A DNA stretch of 64,000 nt from Asanoa ishikariensis (lineage in GTDB: Bacteria; Actinomycetota; Actinomycetes; Mycobacteriales; Micromonosporaceae): NCBI RefSeq assembly GCF_900107455.1, contig NZ_FNQB01000003.1, positions 1,240,001-1,304,000 on the forward strand. Reading direction: 5' to 3'. Under the pieces are notes generated by a model. That model saw only the letters and a program-made list of their open reading frames with translations, did not search any database and was not told where the DNA came from. Position numbers and translations under genes: made by a program. Positions within the stretch are counted from its first letter, which is position 1. The number at the start of each line of letters is the position of its first letter. Below, in pieces: positions 16,305-25,307 of the stretch.

Positions 16305-18008
16305 ATGACCGTCGCCCCGTCCGGTCCGCAGTTCTCCATCCAGGACATCCCGTTCAGCTACCACGGCTCGTGGCTCAACATCTCCCCGGTGGTAGGCGAG
16401 AAGACGTACGCAGAGGACCTGCACCTGGTCTCGCACCAGGGCGGGCTGCACCCCGTGCTGCGGCTGTCGCCCACGGACGCCAATACGACGGTCATCGCCA
16501 CGCCGTCCCTGCTGACCTGGCACGCCGGGCCGGGCCGGATCGACGCCGTCTTCGACGGCCCCGAGACCGTGCGGATCCGGGGCCGGCGGCTCGGTCTGCG
16601 GATCGCGGCGGCCGAACCCGCCCTGACCCCGTTCAGCGGCACCTACCTCTACCACGACCCGGTCGACGACTCGCACGTGTTCACCTCGTACGAGACCGGC
16701 CGCCGCTACCGGGTCACGATGCTGGCCGGTGCGCTACAGGGCACCGAAGGTGTCGAGGCGCTGGGGACCGCGGAGCGTCACCTGGACCTGTCGGGCGATC
16801 AGCCCTGGGAGATCGCCGTCGAGGAGTACGCCACCGCCCGCCGGCCGTACCACCGGACCGCCCTCTTCGACCGCCTGTGCCTGGACCGGAGCACCGAGTT
16901 CACCGCGTTCGTCGACGCGATCGCGCCGTGGCGCGGCGCGGACACCCCGGCCGCCGAACTCGCCGCCTACGTGCTCTGGTCGGCGACGGTGCGCCCGGCG
17001 GGCTTCGTCACCCGGCCGGCCGTGCTGATGTCCAAGCACTGGATGGACAAGGTGTGGAGCTGGGACCACTGCTTCAACGCGATCGCGCTGGCGGCCGGGG
17101 AGCCGGAGCTCGCTTGGCACCAGTTCCACCTGCCCTTCGACCACCAGGACGAGGCCGGCGCCCTGCCCGACTCCATCACCCACTCCGAGGTCCTGCACAA
17201 CTACGTCAAACCCCCGATCCACGGCTGGGCCCTGCGACACCTGCGCCGGCGCCTGCCCGCGCAGCCGCAGCGGGCGGCGTTGGCCGAGACGTACGACCGG
17301 CTGGCCCGGTGGACCGGCTTCTGGCTCGACTCGCGCCGCTCCCCCGGTCAGGACCTGCCCCACTACCAGCACGGCAACGACAGCGGCTGGGACAACGCCA
17401 CCACCTTCGACGACGACCGCGTCCTGCAGACGGCCGATCTCGCCGCGTTCCTCATATCGCAGTTGCGCTGCCTGGCCGACCTCGCCACCGAGCTCGGCGA
17501 ACCCGCCGACGCCTGGGCCCACGAGGCCGACCGGATCCACTCCGCCATGCTGCGGGAGCTCTGGGACGGTGCCCGGTTCCTTTCCCGCGCGCCCCGGACA
17601 GGGCGGCGGCGGGCCAGCCGCAGCCTGCTCGACCTGATGCCCGTCGCGCTCGGCGCCGACCTGCCGGCCCCGGTCCACACCGCGCTGGCCCGGGGCGTGC
17701 GGACCCACCTGACCACGCACGGCCTGGCCACCGAGCCGACGGACTCGGCCCACTACCTCGCCGACGGCTACTGGCGTGGACCGATCTGGGCACCGTCCAC
17801 GGTCCTGGTCGAGGACGGCTTGCGACGGGCCGGGCACACGGGGATCGCGGACGACATCGCGGCGCGGTTCCTGGCGCTGTGTGAGAAGTCGGGCTTCGCG
17901 GAGAACTTCGACGCCGAAACCGGTGCCGGGCTCCGCGACCGTGCGTACACGTGGACCGCCAGCAGCTATTTGATCCTCGCCGCCGCCCAGCAGGAGAGAC
18001 GCCTTTAG
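16305..18008 (+). CDS. Cytoplasmic GH63/MGH1-like glycoside hydrolase
   Basis: The 567-aa protein has no signal peptide. It has an N-terminal beta-sandwich (about 1-210) and a C-terminal (alpha/alpha)6 barrel (about 225-560). The barrel contains KVWSWDHCFNAIAL, HGNDSGWDNATTFD and DGYWRGPIWAPSTVLVEDGL, which match the GH63 / mannosylglycerate-hydrolase-like family. The Asp of WSWDHCF and acidic residues in the SGWDNA loop are the candidate catalytic residues. As the last gene of the importer operon, it probably cleaves the imported oligosaccharide. The start ATG at 16305 has only a weak, distant GAGAGG. It ends overlapping the convergent lacI-type gene by 4 bases. Confidence 0.85.
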   Translation: MTVAPSGPQFSIQDIPFSYHGSWLNISPVVGEKTYAEDLHLVSHQGGLHPVLRLSPTDANTTVIATPSLLTWHAGPGRIDAVFDGPETVRIRGRRLGLRIAAAEPALTPFSGTYLYHDPVDDSHVFTSYETGRRYRVTMLAGALQGTEGVEALGTAERHLDLSGDQPWEIAVEEYATARRPYHRTALFDRLCLDRSTEFTAFVDAIAPWRGADTPAAELAAYVLWSATVRPAGFVTRPAVLMSKHWMDKVWSWDHCFNAIALAAGEPELAWHQFHLPFDHQDEAGALPDSITHSEVLHNYVKPPIHGWALRHLRRRLPAQPQRAALAETYDRLARWTGFWLDSRRSPGQDLPHYQHGNDSGWDNATTFDDDRVLQTADLAAFLISQLRCLADLATELGEPADAWAHEADRIHSAMLRELWDGARFLSRAPRTGRRRASRSLLDLMPVALGADLPAPVHTALARGVRTHLTTHGLATEPTDSAHYLADGYWRGPIWAPSTVLVEDGLRRAGHTGIADDIAARFLALCEKSGFAENFDAETGAGLRDRAYTWTASSYLILAAAQQERRL

Positions 18009-19018
18009 CGGGTCGGCACCGGGCCGGTGCTGGAGCGCAGCGAAATGGGCGGGCTGTGCAGGTGGTGCCGCGGCACGCCCCCGGGCGAGGCGATGATCTC
18101 CAACAGCAGGGCCACGGCCTCGGCGCCCATGTCCCGCGTCGGCACGTCCGCAGCGGTCAACGGTGGCCGGAAGTCCTCTGCCCAATGCTGGGCCGCGACC
18201 CCGGTCACGGAGAAGTCGGCCGGGACGGACAGGCCGGCGCCGGTCAGCGCGCGCTGGATTCCCGGCAACGCGGCCTCGTTGATGGTGGCCACCGCGGTGA
18301 CATCCGGGTGGGTGGCGAGCAACTGCTCCACGCACGCCTCGCCGGAGGCGGCGTCGTCGCCGCAGCAGACGTCGACGCCGGTCAGGCTGCGCTCCACCAC
18401 CGCCGCCCGGAACCCGGCCAGCGCGCGATGGCTGGGGCCGTAGCCCGTGGCCACCAACTCGGCAGAACGGTTGACCAGGGCGACGTGCCGGTGGCCGAGA
18501 TCGGCCAGGTGGTGCACGCACCGGGCGATCAGACCGGCGTAGTCGATGTCGATCCAGCTCATGCCGTGCGGTTCGGCGGTCCGCCCGATCGTCACGAACG
18601 GCAGCCCCGCCTTGGCCAGCCGGGTCACCCGGTCGTCGGCCAGCCGGATCTCCATCAGGACCACGCCGTCGACCCGGCGCCCGGTCACGATCCGCTCGAA
18701 CGACCGGTCGTGCTCGCCACCGGACGGCGACAACAGAACGTCGAGGTCGTGCCGGGCGGCGGCCTCGATGACGCTGGCGACAAAGCCCAGTTGCATGTCG
18801 GTCAGCCGCTGGCTGGCCGGCGGGATCACCAGGCCGAGGGTGCGGGTGCGCCCTTCCTTCAGCGCGCGAGCGCTGGCGTTGGGCCGGTAGTCCAGCTCGT
18901 CGATGACCGCCTGGATCCGCTGCCGGGTCGCCTCGGAAACGGTGCGCTTGCCGCTCAGCACATAGGAGACGGTGCTGCGGGACACTCCCGCACGGCGGGC
19001 GATCTCCCCGATGTTCAT
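18005..19018 (-). CDS. LacI-family transcriptional repressor
   Basis: The 337-aa protein opens with the LacI helix-turn-helix (MNIGEIARRAGVSRSTVSYVL, residues 1-21) and hinge RPNASARALKEGRT. A periplasmic-binding-protein-like sensor follows (60-330). ATG 19018 was chosen for the GAGGGG site upstream and the exact family N-terminus. It lies at the end of the sugar operon and is the natural candidate to bind the three CGAAYCGRTTCG sites at 13110-13279. None of these sites was seen at its own promoter, so autoregulation is not evident. Confidence 0.95.
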   Translation of the reverse strand: MNIGEIARRAGVSRSTVSYVLSGKRTVSEATRQRIQAVIDELDYRPNASARALKEGRTRTLGLVIPPASQRLTDMQLGFVASVIEAAARHDLDVLLSPSGGEHDRSFERIVTGRRVDGVVLMEIRLADDRVTRLAKAGLPFVTIGRTAEPHGMSWIDIDYAGLIARCVHHLADLGHRHVALVNRSAELVATGYGPSHRALAGFRAAVVERSLTGVDVCCGDDAASGEACVEQLLATHPDVTAVATINEAALPGIQRALTGAGLSVPADFSVTGVAAQHWAEDFRPPLTAADVPTRDMGAEAVALLLEIIASPGGVPRHHLHSPPISLRSSTGPVPTR

Positions 19019-19294
19019 CCGCCACCCCTCGACGCTCCGCCGACGAGCATAACCGTGCCGCACTGCGACGCAGTAGCTCGTCGGGCTGGCACCCGCGGCG
19101 CGAACGGCACCGCGGCGCCGGAGCCGACTATTTTCGACTGATTGGTGAGGCGAGAGGAAAGCCCCTCACGGCGAGCACAACACGCGCGACGGTGCGGCCG
19201 CGCGGGTCCTCTTCGGCGACGGCTCCTTCCCGGACGTGACCCACCACCTGGGGCTAGTATCGTCGCGTTGATCAACTCGAGGCGAGGAGTGTCG

Positions 19295-19789
19295 ATGCGA
19301 CGCGCGGCGGTCAGCCTGACGGCGTTGGCTCTGGCCGTGGGAGCGACCGCCTGCGAGTCGACCCCGGTCGCCGCTCCCCCGGCCACGCCGACGCCGACCA
19401 CCGCCGCCCCGCGGCCCGCCGCGGCCGCGCGCCCCGCCACCGCGGCCGTCTGCGCCGAGGCCGTCCAGATCAGCGACGCCGGCGCGAAGGTGTACAGCCG
19501 GACCCTCGACGAGCTGTACGTGCTCGCCCGCTCCGACCTCGACCAGGCGACGATCGACGCGCGCTCCGCAGAGAAGGAGCGGGTGCTGGACGAGGCCGTG
19601 GGCGTGTGGGCCGACCGACTGACCACGTTGGCCCGGCTCGACGTCGACCCGCCCGCTCGCACCGCGCTGCTGCAGGGAGCCAGCACCATCAAACACGTCA
19701 ACGACCCGGCCACCCCGATCTCCGTCGGCGAGGTCCGCACCACGCTGGAGCGCATGGGCGGCACGATCGCCGCCTCCTGCCCCGCCTAG
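19295..19789 (+). CDS. Small secreted lipoprotein, function unknown
   Basis: The 164-aa protein starts at ATG 19295 behind AGGAG. A short signal peptide ends in the lipobox VGATAC (Cys about 20), followed by an Ala/Pro/Thr-rich linker (about 25-50). The remaining 110 residues form helices, with CAEAVQISDAGAKVY and DQATIDARSAEKERVLDEAV. Two conserved-looking Cys remain in the mature domain (CAEA and SCPA), perhaps a disulfide. I recognise no family. It has no close partner gene on either side. Confidence 0.75.
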   Translation: MRRAAVSLTALALAVGATACESTPVAAPPATPTPTTAAPRPAAAARPATAAVCAEAVQISDAGAKVYSRTLDELYVLARSDLDQATIDARSAEKERVLDEAVGVWADRLTTLARLDVDPPARTALLQGASTIKHVNDPATPISVGEVRTTLERMGGTIAASCPA

Positions 19790-19979
19790 CTCTCCTCGAA
19801 CACCTCGGCGGGCCACGGTGTCGGCGCATCCAAGGTTCGGAGCCGGCTCCAGGCCGAGGCCCGACGCGACACCATCCGCTGGATCGCCTTTCACAACCAC
19901 CGCCGAACGTCGGCGCAACGCTTGGCCGACAAGCCGAACAGCGTGTCAACCAACACTGTGGACGTTTGTGGTCAGGGCG

Positions 19980-20954
19980 CTAGATCATACGGCGCCGTAC
20001 CCGCCACACCACCACACCGATCAGGACCGCCGCGACGGCGATGAACAGGGCCGCCTCGATGAGCTGGAACGTCCAGAACCGGTCGGCCGGGTGGTAGACC
20101 CCGAACTGCTGGATGCCCCGCGCGTGCAGGAACTGGTTGAGGTTGGTGCCGGCCTGGTTGGCGGCGCCCTCCAGCTCGTCGTACTCGGTCCAGCTCAGCC
20201 TTTGCCCGGTGGCGTCTGCGTAGCCGTGTTCGATCATCCAGTCAGCGAAGCTGGGCACGGTCCCGTGCCCTGCCTGGTCCTTCGCGCCGCCGACGGGGAC
20301 CGGCTGCATGGTGGTGAGCGGCGTGGCGTACCCGGGACGGGCCAACAGCGCCACCGGCATCCGGGTGGCGAGGAACGCCCCGAACGCGACGCCGAACGCG
20401 GGCAGGCTGCGCCGCAGGATCGCCCCCGCGGCGGTGGCGATGCCGAACGCGAACAGCGCGTACGCCACCGGGACAAGTCCCTCCAGGTCGAAGGCGTCGT
20501 ACTGGAACCGCCCTTCCCACGCGTCGAATGGCTGACGGAACCAGGTGAGCACCAGGGTGAACATCCCGGTGAGCGTGACGGTGACGCCGGCCAGTGCCAC
20601 GAGCTTGGCCGCCAGCCAGCGCATCCGGGGCACGGCCTGCGTCCAGGCGAGCTGCCAGGTGCCGTCCTCCAGTTCGCGCGCGAGCAGCGGCGCACCGAGG
20701 AACGCACCGATGACGACGGGGACCAGATAGAAGCCCGCCAGGAGGTTCTCGACGTACCCGTACTCCTCGTCGAGTCGGCGGAAGGAGGCCGCGCAGGCCT
20801 CGTTGATACCGGCCTCTCCCGCACATCGGGCGGGACCGCCGGGGAACAGGTCGTGGGCCTGCGTCCCGAGCACGAGCAGGGCAATGCCGAACATGCCGAC
20901 CAGCACGCCCAGGACGCAGACCTGGGCGTGCTGGCGCCAGATCAACCACGTCAT
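19980..20954 (-). CDS. ABC-2 type transporter permease
   Basis: The 324-aa protein starts MTWLIWRQHAQV and has about six membrane segments, with a large extracellular loop between helices 1 and 2 and a final helix followed by RVRRRMI. This resembles the permease half of small GntR-linked ABC exporters in actinomycetes. Its start overlaps the ATPase stop by 4 bases, so it is the third gene of a GntR-ATPase-permease operon. The substrate is unknown. Such YtrA-type operons often respond to cell-wall stress, which is family knowledge rather than something shown here. Confidence 0.9.
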   Translation of the reverse strand: MTWLIWRQHAQVCVLGVLVGMFGIALLVLGTQAHDLFPGGPARCAGEAGINEACAASFRRLDEEYGYVENLLAGFYLVPVVIGAFLGAPLLARELEDGTWQLAWTQAVPRMRWLAAKLVALAGVTVTLTGMFTLVLTWFRQPFDAWEGRFQYDAFDLEGLVPVAYALFAFGIATAAGAILRRSLPAFGVAFGAFLATRMPVALLARPGYATPLTTMQPVPVGGAKDQAGHGTVPSFADWMIEHGYADATGQRLSWTEYDELEGAANQAGTNLNQFLHARGIQQFGVYHPADRFWTFQLIEAALFIAVAAVLIGVVVWRVRRRMI

Positions 20955-21850
20955 GCCGGCACCCCCGACGTGACCACGGCACTCGGCTCGGACGGCCGGC
21001 GCAGGTAGGCCAGCACCAGGTCCTCAAGCGCGACCGGCCGGGCCTGCCACCCAGGCGCGGCCGGGATCGCGCCGTCGCGTACCAACAGGGTCGTGTGCCG
21101 GTCGCTGTGGACGGCCTCCACGACGGCGACGGCCCCGTCGAGGTCGTTGGCCGTGCGCGGGCCGACGAGCAGCCGGTGCTCGGCGAGGAGGGTGTCGATG
21201 TCACCGGTGAGCGTGACCCGGCCGTTGTTGAGCACGACCAGGTGGTCGCAGACGCGCTCGAGCTCGTGCACGACGTGGGAGGAGAACAGGACGGTCACCC
21301 CGCCTTCGGCCACCGCGCCCATGAGGACCTGCAGGAACTCGTGCCGGGCCAGCGGGTCGAGGCTGGCCACCGGCTCGTCGAGGACAAGCAGGTCCGGCCT
21401 TTTCGCCAGGGCCAGGGCCAACGCGACCTGGGCCTGCTGCCCGCCGGAGAGCGTGCCGGCCCTGCGGTCGAGCGGGATGCCCAGTTGCGCCAGCCGGCGC
21501 TCGGCCAGCCCCTGGTCGAACCGCAGGTTGCAGGCCCGTCCGAAGCGGAGCATCTCGGCGACGGTGAAGCGCTTGTACAGCGGGTGGTCCTGGGCCAGGA
21601 ACCCGACCCGGGACAGAGTTTGCGGCGTGCTGGCGGTGACGTCGTGGCCGAGGACCTCCACCGTGCCGGTGCTCGGTGCCAGCAACCCGACGACCAGGCG
21701 CAGCAGCGTGGTCTTGCCCGCGCCGTTCGGCCCGACCAGCGCGATCACGCCGCCCGCCGGCAGGGCCAGGGTGCAGTCCCGCAGCGCCCAGCCCTTCCGG
21801 TACCGCTTGCCCACACCGTCGGTGCGCAGCGCGAACTCGGTCGCTGTCAC
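20951..21850 (-). CDS. ABC transporter ATPase
   Basis: The 299-aa ATPase has Walker A GPNGAGKT (about residue 40), signature LSGGQQAQV, Walker B LLVLDEPVASLD and the H-loop SSHVVHELE. The C-terminal 70 residues form an accessory domain typical of ABC-2 exporter ATPases. It is translationally coupled by 4-base overlaps to both the GntR gene upstream and the permease downstream. Confidence 0.95.
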   Translation of the reverse strand: MTATEFALRTDGVGKRYRKGWALRDCTLALPAGGVIALVGPNGAGKTTLLRLVVGLLAPSTGTVEVLGHDVTASTPQTLSRVGFLAQDHPLYKRFTVAEMLRFGRACNLRFDQGLAERRLAQLGIPLDRRAGTLSGGQQAQVALALALAKRPDLLVLDEPVASLDPLARHEFLQVLMGAVAEGGVTVLFSSHVVHELERVCDHLVVLNNGRVTLTGDIDTLLAEHRLLVGPRTANDLDGAVAVVEAVHSDRHTTLLVRDGAIPAAPGWQARPVALEDLVLAYLRRPSEPSAVVTSGVPA

Positions 21851-22242
21851 GCCACGTCCTCATTCCTCGTCTGCTGGTGGACGGAAGTAAAAAGCGCGTT
21901 GACCGCCTGCTCGTCGAGGCCGGCCGCATAGGCGCGGCGCAACCAGGTCGCCAGGCCGCGGCCCAGCGACGTGTACGTCGATGACGACATCGCGGCCGAC
22001 TGCAGTTCATTGACGAACGTGCCTTGGCCGGGCCGGCCGGTGACCAGGTTCTCCTGCTCCATCTGCCGGTACGCCTTGGCGACGGTGTTCGGATTGATCG
22101 CCAGGTCCTCGACCACCTCGCGGATGAGCGGGAGGCGGTCACCGGGTTGGAGAAAGCCCAGCAGCACCGCCTGGCGGACCTGCTGGACGAGTTGCAGGTA
22201 CGGCGGCACGCCGGAGTGGGTGTCGAGCCGGAAGACGAACAC
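21847..22242 (-). CDS. GntR-family (YtrA-type) repressor
   Basis: This short 131-aa GntR protein has the winged helix at residues 10-75 (PPYLQLVQQVRQAVLLGFL, then NPNTVAKAYRQMEQENLV) and only a short C-terminal dimerisation tail, the mark of the YtrA subfamily. It starts with GTG at 22242, seven bases after AGGGG. It heads the exporter operon and its promoter carries a long perfect inverted repeat, so autorepression of the operon is the expected mode. Confidence 0.93.
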   Translation of the reverse strand: MFVFRLDTHSGVPPYLQLVQQVRQAVLLGFLQPGDRLPLIREVVEDLAINPNTVAKAYRQMEQENLVTGRPGQGTFVNELQSAAMSSSTYTSLGRGLATWLRRAYAAGLDEQAVNALFTSVHQQTRNEDVA

Positions 22243-22250
22243 GGTAGCCC

Positions 22251-22286
22251 CTTACTGCTTTACTAGTACCATAGTAAAGCAGTAAG
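22251..22286. promoter_or_regulatory. GntR operator: 15-bp perfect inverted repeat
   Basis: CTTACTGCTTTACTA (22251-22265) and TAGTAAAGCAGTAAG (22272-22286) are exact reverse complements separated by 6 bases. On the minus strand a TTGACC -35 candidate (22297-22292) lies just upstream and TACTAT inside the repeat can act as -10, so binding would block the promoter of the GntR operon. Confidence 0.8.
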
Positions 22287-22396
22287 TTGGAGGTCAAGAG
22301 AGCCGGCGCACCCGCACGACCGCGGCGGGCAGCGCACGCAGGCGCCGCCACGCGCGGCGGGCAGCGGGCACCACCGGCCGGGCTGGTCCTGCCACG

Positions 22397-23575
22397 TCAC
22401 CCGTCGCGGGTGGCGGCGAAGGCGCCCTTCTCCTCGAACGCCAGCTTTCCGAAGCGCTCGGCCATGCGGCGGTGTGCCGCGGCGTCCGGATGCAGCCGAT
22501 CGGGCAGCGGCAGCTCCGCGAAGTCCGCCTCGCCATAGAGCTCGAGCCCATTCAGGTAGTGCAAGTGGGGATCACTAACGGCGCGCTCGGCCACGATCCG
22601 GGCGAGCTCCTCACGGATCGATCGCAGCGTCAGCTTCCCGGCGGCCCGGTCGGCTGGGTCGCCGGTCGCGACGAACTTGACCTGCCCCTCGCGCATGGCC
22701 TCGAGATCGAAGGCGCCGGGCCCAGGAGTGTCCTCATGGATCGGGCAGTAGATCGGCGAGACCACGAGCAGCGGCGTGGCAGGGTGCCCGTCCCGGATCG
22801 TGTCGAGGAAGCCGTGCACAGCCGGGGTGAACGCCCGCAGCCTCATCAGATCGGTGTTCACCAGGTTGATGCCGATCTTGACGCTGACCAGGTCAGCGGC
22901 CATGTCTCGCATGGTACGGGCGGTGAACGGGTCGAGCAGCGCACTGCCGCCCAGGCCCAGGTTGAGCAGCTCCACACCACCCTGCGCCGCCGCCAGCGCC
23001 GGCCAGGTGGTGGACGGGCTGCCGGCGTTCGAGCCATGGCTGATCGAGCTGCCGTGGTGAAGCCATACCGGGCGGTCAGTTCCCGTGACCGGTGTGACCG
23101 CGGCGTCGGTGCGCAAAGCCACCAGGTCGGTGATCTCGTTGTGTGGCAACCAGATCTCAACGGTCTTCTCGGTGCCCGACAGGCGGGTGAACGACACCGT
23201 GCCGGGCGGCCCGGTCCGGTGTTCAGCCGTCCCGGTGCTCATGTCGATGGTCACGATATTGCCGCCGGGCACGCTGCTCTGCCCGGCCAGGCTGCCGTCG
23301 ATGAGCAGGTCGTAGCGGCCGGGCGGCTGGGCCGGCAGGCCGATGTAGACCCGCCGGGTGGCCACGGCGTCGAGCTCGATCGCGGTCGCGGCGGTCCGGA
23401 AGCAGACCCGTACCCCGGACGGCTGGGCCTCGACCAGGTGCAGTTGCGGGTCGGGGCTCTGCGCACGGGCCCAGCCTGGCAGCCGGTGCGGCCGCAGGCC
23501 GTGCGTGGTGCGTTCCCACTCGGCGGCGCCGCGCAGGAGGCTGGTCGTGATCGGTGTGGTGATCCAGGTGCTCAT
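22397..23575 (-). CDS. SGNH/GDSL-type hydrolase (esterase-like)
   Basis: The 392-aa protein has an N-terminal beta-sandwich (about 1-160) resembling the jelly-roll of carbohydrate esterases. The SGNH domain follows, with block I WLHHGSSISHGSNA (Ser nucleophile near residue 176), NLGLGGSALLD and the block V motif DRLHPDAAAH near residue 365. It has no signal peptide. The natural substrate is unclear; deacetylation of a sugar or small ester is plausible from the fold. Its ATG overlaps the upstream TetR stop (ATGA), so the two form one operon and TetR probably controls it. Confidence 0.85.
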   Translation of the reverse strand: MSTWITTPITTSLLRGAAEWERTTHGLRPHRLPGWARAQSPDPQLHLVEAQPSGVRVCFRTAATAIELDAVATRRVYIGLPAQPPGRYDLLIDGSLAGQSSVPGGNIVTIDMSTGTAEHRTGPPGTVSFTRLSGTEKTVEIWLPHNEITDLVALRTDAAVTPVTGTDRPVWLHHGSSISHGSNAGSPSTTWPALAAAQGGVELLNLGLGGSALLDPFTARTMRDMAADLVSVKIGINLVNTDLMRLRAFTPAVHGFLDTIRDGHPATPLLVVSPIYCPIHEDTPGPGAFDLEAMREGQVKFVATGDPADRAAGKLTLRSIREELARIVAERAVSDPHLHYLNGLELYGEADFAELPLPDRLHPDAAAHRRMAERFGKLAFEEKGAFAATRDG

Positions 23576-24180
23576 GACGCCACCTCAGGGGGCGGGGTGT
23601 GAGTGGACAGGGCGGGCCAGTTGCGCAGCAGGGCGTCGAGGGCGTCCATGATCCGTTCCCAGGACTCCTGCGAGTCGGGCTCGCTGTGGTCGAAGCCGCC
23701 GGCCAGTTCGAGGCTGATGTAACCGTGGAAGGTGCTGCCGATCAGCCTGACGGCGTGGACCTGGTCGGCCCCCTCAAGGCGGTAACCGAGCAGGATCGCC
23801 CGCATCAGCTGCGAGTGCCGCGGTCCGGCACTGCTGGCCGCGGTCTGCGGGTCGAGGCGCAGCCGGGCCGCGGCGTAGCGGCCGGGATGCTCGCGGGCGT
23901 AGTCGCGGTAGACGGTGCCGAGGGCGATCAGCGCGTCCCGGCCGGCCCGGCCGGCCAGTGCCGCGGCACCGCGGTCGGCCAGCTCGGCCAGGGCGTACAG
24001 GGAGATCCGGGTCTTGAGGTCGCGAGAGTTCCGCACGTGCGAGTACAGGCTCGGCACCTTGACATCGAACCGCCGAGCGAGTGCGGAGACGGTGACGCCG
24101 TCGAAGCCGACCTCGTCGGCCAGCTCCACGCCGGCCTGCACCAGACGCTCCGCCGTCACACCCGCTCGGACCACACTCAC
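23572..24180 (-). CDS. TetR-family regulator
   Basis: A 202-aa TetR protein from GTG 24180, about 6 bases after AGGAAG (GTG 24183 is equally possible). The N-terminal helix-turn-helix spans residues 8-55 (DGVTVSALARRFDVKVPSLYSHV). The C-terminal part, with GYISLELAGGF near residue 165, is of the WHG type. A 17-bp palindrome lies 30 bases upstream. It probably represses itself and the coupled SGNH hydrolase. Confidence 0.9.
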   Translation of the reverse strand: MSVVRAGVTAERLVQAGVELADEVGFDGVTVSALARRFDVKVPSLYSHVRNSRDLKTRISLYALAELADRGAAALAGRAGRDALIALGTVYRDYAREHPGRYAAARLRLDPQTAASSAGPRHSQLMRAILLGYRLEGADQVHAVRLIGSTFHGYISLELAGGFDHSEPDSQESWERIMDALDALLRNWPALSTHTPPPEVAS

Positions 24181-24209
24181 CACCCGCTTCCTAAGACAAC
24201 TATCCACCA

Positions 24210-24226
24210 GCCTAAAGCATTTAGGC
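24210..24226. promoter_or_regulatory. TetR operator candidate
   Basis: GCCTAAAGCATTTAGGC is palindromic: GCCTAAA and TTTAGGC are 7-bp exact arms around 3 bases. It sits in the promoter region of the TetR gene. AT-rich arms in this GC-rich DNA make chance less likely. Confidence 0.6.
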
Positions 24227-24479
24227 AAATAGGGCCTTGGCCAACGCCGGCCGCGCACCGCGCCGCCATGGCAAGTCTTGAAACAGATGCTGCTGCTGGG
24301 GCCATGGTGACCGTTGACACCGGCCCGTCTGGTTCGGGCTGGTCGTCGACGACGTGGTCACCGACGACATCGCCGCCTGGGTGGACGCCGGTGGACCCGG
24401 CGTCGCGCCGCTGCCCGCGGTCCTCGAACTGTCTGTCGTCCAGGGAGCCGACGCGCACTGAATCTGGCGGTCGGCGTCG
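24227..24479. other. Non-coding stretch between TetR and AraC genes
   Basis: No complete gene was found. A plus-strand reading near 24316-24462 gives a protein-like tail (GLVVDDVVTDDIAAWVDAGG) but begins right after a stop and has no start or ribosome site. It may be a gene relic or the chance product of GC-rich DNA. Confidence 0.35.
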
Positions 24480-25253
24480 TCAGCGACGGCTGGGCGCGTC
24501 CGAGGTGTTGCCGCTGCGGTGGCGGCCGGGTGTCGTGCCGACGACGGCCGTGAAGGCGGCGATGAAGCTGCTCGGGTTCGCCCATCCGCAGGCGTGCGCG
24601 ACGTGCGTCGTGTTGTGGCCTTCGGCGAGCAGGACGAGCGCGTGACAGATGCGCAGTTGGGTGCGCCACTCAAAGAAGGTCATGCCGAGCTCGTCGTGGA
24701 ACAGCCGGCTCAGAGTGCGGGCGCTGGCGCCGATGCGCTGACCGAGCGCGGCCAGCGAGCTGTTGTCGGCGGGGTCCTCGGCCAGGATGTGGGCCACGGA
24801 CCTCAGCCGGTCGTCGCGTGGTTCGGGCAGGTGTGTGGGCTGCTCGTGCGCCTGGTGGAGCTCGTCGACCAGGACCCGGTGCAGACGCGCGCGGGCAGCG
24901 TTGTCGAGCTGTCGCGGGCCGGTGAGGGTCAGCAGGACCTCGCGGGCAAGGCCGGACGCGAGGAACACCGCCGGGCCGCTCGGGGCGCGGCGGGCGAGTG
25001 CGGCCGACAGGAAGACGATCCGCATGTCGGTCTCGCCGTGCGCGCGGTGGTGGTGCGTGGACAAGGCCGGGACCCAGGCGACCCGGTTGGCCGGAACGAT
25101 CCAGGTGCCCGTCTCGGTGTGGACGGACAGGATGCCGCTGGCCGCGTACACCAGATGCCCGCGTGGGTGGGAATGTGCCCGGCTGGTCCCGCCGGAGGGC
25201 CACAGGTGCCTTCCCCCGGACGGCCAGATGCGGGATTGGCGGGCTACGGGCAT
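24480..25253 (-). CDS. AraC-family regulator with cupin sensor
   Basis: The 257-aa protein has an N-terminal cupin-like domain (SRAHSHPRGHLVYAASG, residues about 22-40) and a C-terminal double helix-turn-helix (LAALGQRIGASARTLSRLF and THVAHACGWANPSSFIAAF). ATG 25253 gives the family-typical start. No ribosome site precedes it, so the mRNA may be leaderless. The frame remains open upstream but that extension overlaps the divergent oxidoreductase gene. It is 54 bp from that gene and likely controls it. Confidence 0.88.
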   Translation of the reverse strand: MPVARQSRIWPSGGRHLWPSGGTSRAHSHPRGHLVYAASGILSVHTETGTWIVPANRVAWVPALSTHHHRAHGETDMRIVFLSAALARRAPSGPAVFLASGLAREVLLTLTGPRQLDNAARARLHRVLVDELHQAHEQPTHLPEPRDDRLRSVAHILAEDPADNSSLAALGQRIGASARTLSRLFHDELGMTFFEWRTQLRICHALVLLAEGHNTTHVAHACGWANPSSFIAAFTAVVGTTPGRHRSGNTSDAPSRR

Positions 25254-25307
25254 AACTTGGCATTCTAACGGTGGACCGCCGACCGGCTCGTGACAAGAGT
25301 TGGGGAC

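Noticed and set aside
24316-24462. Possible short gene ending in GVAPLPAVLELSVVQGADAH
   Set aside because: There is no start codon or ribosome site; an in-frame stop directly precedes it, and no family was recognised.
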